32,856 nt of DNA from Nitrosomonas communis (GTDB lineage Bacteria > Pseudomonadota > Gammaproteobacteria > Burkholderiales > Nitrosomonadaceae): assembly GCF_024102715.1 (NCBI RefSeq), contig NZ_JAGFJM010000012.1, positions 1-32,856 on the forward strand, given 5' to 3'. The position numbers were made by a program, and so were the translations under genes. This document shows, piece by piece, positions 26,891-32,856 of this stretch. The notes under the pieces are model-generated. The model was not told the DNA's origin and made no database searches. It was given only the letters and a program-made list of their open reading frames with translations. How positions within the stretch are numbered: the stretch's first letter is position 1; each line of letters opens with the position of its first letter.

Positions 26891-28366
26891 ATGATTAGAA
26901 GAACAAAAATTGTTGCTACACTGGGACCTGGTTGTAGTGATCCGACCATATTGCGGCATATGATCCTGGCTGGTGTTAATGTTGTGCGGATAAATTTCTC
27001 CCATGGCACCCGCGAAGAACATATAGCATATGCTGATCTTACTCGCTCACTGGCACGCGCTACTGGTTGTACAGTCGGGATATTAGCTGATTTGCAAGGA
27101 CCTAAAATCCGTATTGGAAAATTTGATCATGGGAAAATCTGGCTTAAAGTAGGAGATGAATTCATACTTGATGCCGAGTGTGAATTAGGTAACGAGGAAA
27201 GAGTAGGTCTTGATTACAAAGAGTTACCCAACGATGTAGAAGTTGGCGCGACATTGTTATTAGATGATGGTCGTATTGTGCTGGATGTTACCAAGGTGAT
27301 TGGAAGCGAAATATATTGCCAGGTCAAGCAGGGCGGTGTGCTGTCAAATAATAAAGGTATTAATCGGAAAGGTGGCGGACTGAGTGCGCCTGCACTGACG
27401 AATAAAGATATACAAGATATTAAGACTGCAGCGGCATTGAAAGCGGATTATTTAGCGGTATCTTTTCCTCGCACAGGTGAAGATATCCGTCAGGCACGTT
27501 CCTTGATGCAGGAGGCTGGCGGTAATAGCCTGATCATGGCAAAGATTGAACGTTCTGAAGCCATTCTCGCATTAGATGATATTTTAGACGCATCAGATGC
27601 CATTATGGTTGCGCGCGGTGATCTCGCCGTTGAAGTGGGGGACGCTGCAGTGCCAGCCTTGCAGAAGCGCATGATACGTTCTGCTCGCACTAAAAATAAG
27701 CTCGTTGTGACAGCGACCCAGATGATGGAATCAATGATCATCAACCCAATTCCAACCCGCGCGGAAGTGTCGGATGTGGCTAACGCAGTGCTGGATGGAA
27801 CGGACGCTGTTATGTTGTCTGCCGAGTCTGCTACGGGGCAATATCCCATTGAGTCAGTAGAAGCGATGGCGAGGGTCTGTCTTGAAGCTGAAAAAGAGTA
27901 CACAGTAAACCAGAGCCTGCGGCGTACGCCGGAGAATCAGCCCGTTAGTATAGAAGAAGCAATTGCCCGTGCGACCATGTATACTGCCAGTGGTCTTAAA
28001 ATTCGCGCTATTGCCGCATTGACGCAGAGTGGCGTAACGGCTTTGTTAATGTCACGGAGAAGTTCAAAGGTACCGATATTTGCATTAAGTCCGCTAGAGG
28101 ATACGCTTGGCAAAATGACGTTGTTTCGGGGGGTTTATCCGATAGAATTTGGCCAAGGCCTATTTGATCCGGAAATTATTCTGGATTTGGCAGAAGATGA
28201 GTTGTTCAAGCGTGGAGCAGTGCGCGATGGCGATTTGATTGTGATGACAATAGGGGAGCCTGTTGGCAAGGCAGGTGGAACAAATACCATGAAAATTGTT
28301 CGCGTCGGCGATAACAGAAAACCGCTAAATATAGAAGGCGCTGAAATAGCTTCAGTACATTCCTAA
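26891..28366 (+). CDS. pyk: Pyruvate kinase
   Basis: The 491-residue enzyme makes pyruvate and ATP from PEP. RRTKIVATLGPGCSDP opens the barrel. ADLQGPKIRIG, the active-site lysine region IMAKIERSEAI, the Mg-binding AIMVARGDLAVEVG and TATQMMESMI are all present. The C-terminal allosteric domain follows (from about 355, MYTASGLKIRAIAALTQSG). The length is slightly above the 470-480 usual for bacterial type I/II enzymes. Only a weak ribosome site lies before the ATG, so coupling to pgk is likely. A 137-residue opposite-strand frame inside the gene is a shadow. Confidence 0.96.
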   Translation: MIRRTKIVATLGPGCSDPTILRHMILAGVNVVRINFSHGTREEHIAYADLTRSLARATGCTVGILADLQGPKIRIGKFDHGKIWLKVGDEFILDAECELGNEERVGLDYKELPNDVEVGATLLLDDGRIVLDVTKVIGSEIYCQVKQGGVLSNNKGINRKGGGLSAPALTNKDIQDIKTAAALKADYLAVSFPRTGEDIRQARSLMQEAGGNSLIMAKIERSEAILALDDILDASDAIMVARGDLAVEVGDAAVPALQKRMIRSARTKNKLVVTATQMMESMIINPIPTRAEVSDVANAVLDGTDAVMLSAESATGQYPIESVEAMARVCLEAEKEYTVNQSLRRTPENQPVSIEEAIARATMYTASGLKIRAIAALTQSGVTALLMSRRSSKVPIFALSPLEDTLGKMTLFRGVYPIEFGQGLFDPEIILDLAEDELFKRGAVRDGDLIVMTIGEPVGKAGGTNTMKIVRVGDNRKPLNIEGAEIASVHS

Positions 28367-28492
28367 TATCTCATACTTAAGATAGCTTAAATTTACTAAT
28401 CAGGAATTCCGTTTAATTAGATTCTAATTCGAATTATCAATTCCAATTTTTATGATAAATCTGATACAAAACTTAAAATGAAGGAGACCTAA
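28367..28492 (+). promoter_or_regulatory. pyk-fba spacer with 12-base palindrome
   Basis: This AT-rich 126-base spacer holds the perfect palindrome TAATTCGAATTA at 28425-28436, about 57 bases before the fba start. Such a short symmetric site could bind a dimeric regulator or be chance in AT-rich DNA. AAGGAGACC at the right end is the fba ribosome site. Confidence 0.3.
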
Positions 28493-29557
28493 ATGGCACT
28501 TGTATCATTGCGACAACTCTTGGATCATGCTGCAGAAAATGGATATGGATTGCCTGCGTTTAATGTGAACAATCTCGAGCAAATTCATGCCATTATGCAG
28601 GCAGCTGATGAATGCAATAGCCCAGTAATCATGCAAGGATCAGCAGGCGCACGTAAATATGCTGGAGAACCTTTTTTGCGTCATCTGATTGCAGCTGCAG
28701 TAGAAGCCTATCCACATATTCCTATCGTGATGCATCAAGACCATGGTGCTTCACCAGCAGTATGCGTGAATGCAATTCGTAGCGGTTTTTCCAGCGTGAT
28801 GATGGATGGCTCGCTTGAAGAGGATGCCAAAACACCATCATCTTATGAATATAATGTTAATGTGACAGCTAAAGTTGTTGCCATGGCGCATGCAGTGGGT
28901 GTTTCTGTTGAAGGCGAATTAGGTTGTCTTGGATCGTTGGAATCCGGTATGGGAGAAGCAGAGGATGGTCATGGCGCAGAAGGCGTATTATCTCATGATC
29001 AATTGCTGACCGATCCTGAACAGGCAGCCGATTTTGTGAAGAAAACCGGTGTGGATGCGCTTGCCATTGCCATCGGCACATCACATGGCGCGTACAAATT
29101 TACACGAAAGCCAACTGGCGATATTTTGGCGATTGAACGTATCAAAGAGATCCATAAACGAATCCCTAATACCCATCTCGTCATGCATGGCTCAAGTTCT
29201 GTCCCGCAAGAATGGCTTGAGATCATTCGCGAATATGGTGGCGAAATGAAAGAAACGTATGGCGTGCCTGTAGAGGAAATTCAGGAAGGTATCAAGAACG
29301 GTGTGCGCAAAGTTAATATCGATACAGATATTCGATTAGCGATGACCGGTGCAATTCGTCGGCACTTGGCTAAGAACAAAAGTGAATTTGATCCAAGAAA
29401 ATTCTTGAAGGATGCGACCGCTGCTGCTAAAGAAATTTGCAAGGCACGTTTCGAAGCATTTGGTAGTGCAGGACAAGCAAGCAAAATCAAACCCATCTCA
29501 CTAGAAGAAATGGCTAACAAATACGCTAAAGGCGAGCTGAAAGCTATTGTGACTTAA
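28493..29557 (+). CDS. fba: Class II fructose-bisphosphate aldolase, Calvin-cycle subtype
   Basis: The 354-residue zinc enzyme condenses dihydroxyacetone phosphate and glyceraldehyde-3-phosphate; in autotrophs it also makes sedoheptulose bisphosphate. [15 protein letters not shown] starts the barrel. [10 protein letters not shown] supplies the catalytic Asp and a zinc His. [33 protein letters not shown] and [12 protein letters not shown] follow, with [18 protein letters not shown] as the phosphate-binding end. The length and inserts fit the CbbA-type subgroup typical of Calvin-cycle organisms rather than the short FbaA/GatY types. A strong AAGGAGACC precedes the ATG. It is the last gene of the carbon cluster and is followed by an intrinsic terminator. 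Confidence 0.96.
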   Translation: MALVSLRQLLDHAAENGYGLPAFNVNNLEQIHAIMQAADECNSPVIMQGSAGARKYAGEPFLRHLIAAAVEAYPHIPIVMHQDHGASPAVCVNAIRSGFSSVMMDGSLEEDAKTPSSYEYNVNVTAKVVAMAHAVGVSVEGELGCLGSLESGMGEAEDGHGAEGVLSHDQLLTDPEQAADFVKKTGVDALAIAIGTSHGAYKFTRKPTGDILAIERIKEIHKRIPNTHLVMHGSSSVPQEWLEIIREYGGEMKETYGVPVEEIQEGIKNGVRKVNIDTDIRLAMTGAIRRHLAKNKSEFDPRKFLKDATAAAKEICKARFEAFGSAGQASKIKPISLEEMANKYAKGELKAIVT

Positions 29558-29586
29558 TGCATTTAAGTATGTAACAGAAGGAAAGC

Positions 29587-29639
29587 GGCTGCTGGAAATG
29601 ATGGCTTATCCCCAGAAAATTCAGCAGCCTTATTTTTTG
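29587..29639 (+). terminator. Intrinsic terminator after fba
   Basis: Arms GGCTGCTG (29587-29594) and CAGCAGCC (29622-29629) pair perfectly and are followed directly by TTATTTTTTGC on the plus strand. The arrangement fits Rho-independent termination of the tkt-fba cluster. The loop of 27 bases is longer than usual. The opposite strand lacks a matching T-tract, so it is not clearly bidirectional. Confidence 0.75.
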
Positions 29640-29707
29640 CTCTTTTTGCAATTTCTTACAATCTCTTATTTATATAAGAGCAACGGAAAGCCTGGGTGTG
29701 CAGTATT

Positions 29708-31252
29708 TCAATACGCTTTCCAGAAAAGGGGCGTATCGTAGAATGCTAACAAAGCACATTTTAGCTCTGTTTTCTTTTGTTCTGAGCGTTGACTATTCCA
29801 TCCCAAAATGATTCCAATGGCCTCCCGTAACATTAATGTTTTTGTCTTCGTGGCGGGGATTTCTGCAAGAAGTTTGGTAATATTAGTGCAGTCGTTGATG
29901 GCGCCAAGAATATCCTGTAGGACAGACAATGTGTGCAGGTATCTCTTAACTTCTTCCTGTGAATAGAGAGAGTGGAAAAATTCAGTAACATAGCGTTGTT
30001 TCTTGATACTGATACGCAATGCATGAAGCGATGTGGCATCAAGTTTTTCAATTTCTTTGCTGGTTTTAAGGATGTGCTGATGCTGATTGGTCAGCGTGGT
30101 GCTCGTGAATGTGCTCAATACCGTGCTAGCGGTATTTTTCGTATGACGGGGTTGGATTGGATATTTGCACACCTCATCAAGCCATAAATTCAGATTCAGA
30201 ATCAATTCTGTGTAACGCTTTGATTTGATGCTGGTGCATGCAATTTTGTGATGTCTTTTGCAGAATATGGCGCTCATTTTTGTGAGCGCTGAAATACCTG
30301 CATGTTTCGGGAAGATATCCTGAATCCAGGGAAGCTGCTCAATGATAAAAACATCCCAGTCGCGCGCCGGGTTCAATTGGCGAGTTAACCACTTAAGCTC
30401 GTGTACAATAGATGTACTTGAGATAACGGTGGAAAAAACATCAAATACTGCGTGCAGCCGGCGCAGTGCAACACGCATCTGATGGAGATACTCGATGTCG
30501 CCACCTGACAATACGCCATATTCATTCCGCGTCAATTGATCAAGGCAATTCTGTGCAATCGGGGTAAATGCCGCAATTAAATCCATATCTGCCCGGAGTA
30601 CAACAGGCAATGCCTTCACGGGAGGAACCTTATAACCTGTATAAAGCATATAGCCGCGCTCAGCTTTACTCATGTTTTCCAGTCTAAGTGGCCATGGAAG
30701 TGTTTGCACCAGGGTAAGGGCAAAATGGAAAAGCTCGACAGCTTTACCTGATTTCAATTCAAGCTCGATTTCAGCAAGTCGCTCCTCAGCATGATTTGCG
30801 CTGATTTTGCCATGATCAAGACAGAACTCGATTTGACTTCCCTCACGCAATTGCAGCATACGCGTATGGCGCGTAAATTCTGTCATGAATATCGGTTGCA
30901 GTTGCTTGCTGAGCTCAGCATTACTAAATATCTTGATCATAGTGGGATCACTTAATTGCGTGAAATCAAGCTGGTTGTTAGCAACAGGCACTTCCCATTC
31001 ATCGCGTTCATGTAATCCGGATGCAGCGCTGCCTTCTGTCTTAATGGTTTGTAGCCACTGTTTGCCGGCCCGGCGCAGGCGAAGTGCGCAATGCTGCTGT
31101 TTTAGAGCCAGATCGGGTGTGTCGTAGTAAATGGTATGAAGTTTTTGCTTGGTGAATGCCGAAATGCTCAAATCATCCAGCAACGGTAAATGCAGCAATT
31201 GTTTAATGCGGTTAGCAGGGAGCGATAACTTGAGTTCGATTTCTTTAGGCAT
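29708..31252 (-). CDS. CYTH and CHAD domain protein
   Basis: The 514-residue protein begins with a CYTH (triphosphate tunnel) domain, about 1-205. It starts with the signature EIELK (residues 4-8, ExExK) and has YYDTPDLALKQQHCALRLRR and KTEGSAASGLHERDEWEVP as tunnel strands. From about 225 it is a helical CHAD domain with conserved basic residues, HQMRVALRRLHAVFDVF and ALRISIKKQRYVTEFFHSL. CYTH domains hydrolyse or bind triphosphates, and CHAD domains bind inorganic polyphosphate. It lies 18 bases downstream of ppk1 on the same strand, which strongly suggests a role in polyphosphate handling, such as a polyphosphatase or granule-associated protein. No strong ribosome site is seen, so coupling to ppk1 is likely. 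Confidence 0.92.
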   Translation of the reverse strand: MPKEIELKLSLPANRIKQLLHLPLLDDLSISAFTKQKLHTIYYDTPDLALKQQHCALRLRRAGKQWLQTIKTEGSAASGLHERDEWEVPVANNQLDFTQLSDPTMIKIFSNAELSKQLQPIFMTEFTRHTRMLQLREGSQIEFCLDHGKISANHAEERLAEIELELKSGKAVELFHFALTLVQTLPWPLRLENMSKAERGYMLYTGYKVPPVKALPVVLRADMDLIAAFTPIAQNCLDQLTRNEYGVLSGGDIEYLHQMRVALRRLHAVFDVFSTVISSTSIVHELKWLTRQLNPARDWDVFIIEQLPWIQDIFPKHAGISALTKMSAIFCKRHHKIACTSIKSKRYTELILNLNLWLDEVCKYPIQPRHTKNTASTVLSTFTSTTLTNQHQHILKTSKEIEKLDATSLHALRISIKKQRYVTEFFHSLYSQEEVKRYLHTLSVLQDILGAINDCTNITKLLAEIPATKTKTLMLREAIGIILGWNSQRSEQKKTELKCALLAFYDTPLFWKAY

Positions 31253-31270
31253 TGTTGCAAACCGGTTAAT

Positions 31271-32856
31271 TTAGCTTTGTGTTGCTGCCGCTAGTTTTGT
31301 AAGCAATGCTTCTTGAGCGCTGAAACGCCTGCTGGGGCGAACGGATTTACATTTATAATGACCATTGACATCCATTTCCCAGGCTTGAATGTTATCCCTA
31401 AGATAAGGTTTTAAACCTTCGGCGATAACACGCTTCTTCAGGCGAGGATCGAGCACAGGAAAACAAATTTCAATGCGGCGAAAGAAATTACGATCCATCC
31501 AGTCAGCACTGGATAAATAAACATTGTGATGATTGTTATTACAGAAATAAAAAATGCGCGTGTGCTCAAGAAAACGCCCGATGATCGAACGTACTTTAAT
31601 GTGATCTGACAAACCTGGCACGCCTGGCCGCAAAGCACATGCGCCCCGGACGATGAGTTGGATTTTCACGCCGGCTTGAGAAGCCGCATACAATGCCTGA
31701 ATGATATGAGGTTCCAATAGTGCATTCATTTTGGCAATGATCCCGGCTGGCTTACCTGCCTTGGCATTTTCCATTTCGTTGTTAATCGCATTGAGTATCT
31801 GACTATGAAGGCTAAAAGGGGATTGCCAAAGGTGTTTCAATTTGCTGGCCTTACCAAGACTGGTCAGTTGCAAGAAAACTTCACTGACATCAGCGCAGAT
31901 TTCTTCATGACAGGTAAGTAAACCGAAATCAGTATAGAGCCGGGCAGTGCCAGGATGATAGTTACCGGTACTGAGATGTGCATAGCGGCGAAGCTTGCCT
32001 TCCTCCCGCCGCACCACCATCGCCATTTTGGAATGAGTTTTGTGACCTACAACGCCATAAACAACATGAGCACCCACTTCCTCAAGGCGGCCAGCCCAAT
32101 TAATATTGGCTTCTTCGTCGAAGCGGGCAAGCAGCTCGACGACTACCGTGACTTCTTTTCCTCGACTGGCGGCAGCAATCAGCGCCTCCATGACGGTAGA
32201 ATCCGAACCTGTTCGATATACTGTTTGTTTGACAGCGACGACATCCGGATCCGTTGAAGCTTGCTGAATAAATTGTATGACAGGTTGAAATGATTGATAC
32301 GGATGATGCAATAAAATATCATTTTTGCGAATCATCTGAAAAATATCTGAGATTTTCTTTTTCTGAGTAGAAAACGGTAACCCTGGAATGAATAGCGGAA
32401 ATTTCAGCTCCGGACGATCGATTTGTCCTGGCACTTGCATGAGGCGCACCAGATTGACAGGTCCATTGACCTGATACAAATCATCCTGAGTAAGGCCAAA
32501 CTGGCCGAGAAGAAATTCAGAAATATGGGGTGGACAATTATCTGCCACTTCGAGTCGCACCGCGTTCCCGAGATGGCGCTGAGGTAATTCACCCTGCAAG
32601 GCAAGACGCAAATCTTTGATTTCTTCTTCATCCACGAACAGATCACTATTGCGGGTAACACGAAACTGGAAGCAGCCCATCGCCTGCATGCCCGCGAATA
32701 GCTCGCCTACATGCGCATGCAGAATCGAGGATAGAAATATAAAATTATATTCTTCAGAGCTGACTTCCTGAGGCAACCGTATGATGCGCGGAAGAATGCG
32801 CGGTGCTTGTACGATTGCCATTCCGGAATTTCGCCCGAAAGCATCTTTCCCCTCTA
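31271..32856 (-). CDS. ppk1: Polyphosphate kinase 1, 5' end beyond window
   Basis: The frame runs off the right edge. Upstream of an internal ATG at 32821 it continues as EGKDAFGRNSGMAIVQAPR, so the gene is cut by the window rather than starting there. About 527 residues are visible of the roughly 690 usual, so most of the N-terminal domain is missing. The enzyme polymerises the ATP gamma-phosphate into polyphosphate through a phospho-histidine. Visible landmarks are LLHHPYQSFQPVIQFIQQAS, AVKQTVYRTGSDS, HLSTGNYHPGTARLYTDFGL carrying the autophosphorylated His, and FLEHTRIFYFCN with the second essential His. The CYTH-CHAD gene follows. Confidence 0.95.
   Translation of the reverse strand, partial: EGKDAFGRNSGMAIVQAPRILPRIIRLPQEVSSEEYNFIFLSSILHAHVGELFAGMQAMGCFQFRVTRNSDLFVDEEEIKDLRLALQGELPQRHLGNAVRLEVADNCPPHISEFLLGQFGLTQDDLYQVNGPVNLVRLMQVPGQIDRPELKFPLFIPGLPFSTQKKKISDIFQMIRKNDILLHHPYQSFQPVIQFIQQASTDPDVVAVKQTVYRTGSDSTVMEALIAAASRGKEVTVVVELLARFDEEANINWAGRLEEVGAHVVYGVVGHKTHSKMAMVVRREEGKLRRYAHLSTGNYHPGTARLYTDFGLLTCHEEICADVSEVFLQLTSLGKASKLKHLWQSPFSLHSQILNAINNEMENAKAGKPAGIIAKMNALLEPHIIQALYAASQAGVKIQLIVRGACALRPGVPGLSDHIKVRSIIGRFLEHTRIFYFCNNNHHNVYLSSADWMDRNFFRRIEICFPVLDPRLKKRVIAEGLKPYLRDNIQAWEMDVNGHYKCKSVRPSRRFSAQEALLTKLAAATQS

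Noticed and set aside
27490-27903. 137-residue opposite-strand frame inside pyk
   Set aside because: It lies wholly within a well-conserved pyruvate kinase gene, has Ser/Ala-rich shadow-like composition and no ribosome site.
32819-32821. ATG as the real start of a short ppk1
   Set aside because: The frame stays open to the window edge with Ppk-like residues before this ATG, so the gene is cut by the window, not truncated in the genome.

Overview
The window reads as a chromosomal segment of a moderately AT-rich betaproteobacterium. The gene orders aroA-cmk-rpsA-ihfB-lapA-pyrF, dprA/(LysM protein)/def-fmt-rsmB-DUF4390-ntrY-ntrX and tkt-gap-pgk-pyk-fba are typical of that class. The aldolase is the class II Calvin-cycle subtype. 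Together these suggest an ammonia oxidiser of the Nitrosomonas kind. That assignment is inference from gene order and protein style, not from a marker gene; no rRNA, tRNA, RuBisCO or ammonia-oxidation gene is present.

Layout. (1) 1-3841 is an accessory, mosaic region. It holds the 3' end of an IS3-family element with a probable terminal inverted repeat, the frameshifted tail of a membrane-protein gene next to that IS end, a very AT-rich NlpC/P60 lipoprotein, a 476-base spacer with a possible gene remnant, and a GC-richer pair encoding a secreted-looking protein-isoaspartate methyltransferase and an APC-family permease. (2) 4047-9267, minus strand, is a housekeeping block: aroA, cmk, rpsA, ihfB, a LapA-like membrane protein and pyrF. 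(3) 9488-15162 has a small unrecognised two-helix membrane protein, then on the minus strand topB, smg, dprA and an envelope protein that has lost the LysM domain its family usually carries. (4) 15283-22218, plus strand, has def, fmt, rsmB, a DUF4390 protein and the two-component pair ntrY-ntrX. The NtrX-like regulator has a degenerate AAA+ domain. (5) 22376-29557, plus strand, is a central-carbon cluster (transketolase, GAPDH, phosphoglycerate kinase, pyruvate kinase, fructose-bisphosphate aldolase) ending in a clear intrinsic terminator. (6) 29708-32856, minus strand, is a polyphosphate module: ppk1, cut by the window edge, followed by a CYTH-CHAD protein.

How the genes work together. The carbon cluster supplies the shared reactions of glycolysis/gluconeogenesis and the regenerative part of the Calvin cycle. 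The def-fmt-rsmB genes form a translation-initiation and ribosome-modification group, followed by an envelope-sensing two-component system. ppk1 and CYTH-CHAD make and probably bind polyphosphate.

I see no convincing undescribed multi-gene system. The points most worth a second look are the NtrX regulator without Walker-A lysine or GAFTGA loop, the LysM-less envelope protein, the lipoprotein-like isoaspartate methyltransferase, the compositional mosaic with IS remnant at the left end, and repeated or palindromic elements in the gap-pgk and pyk-fba spacers.
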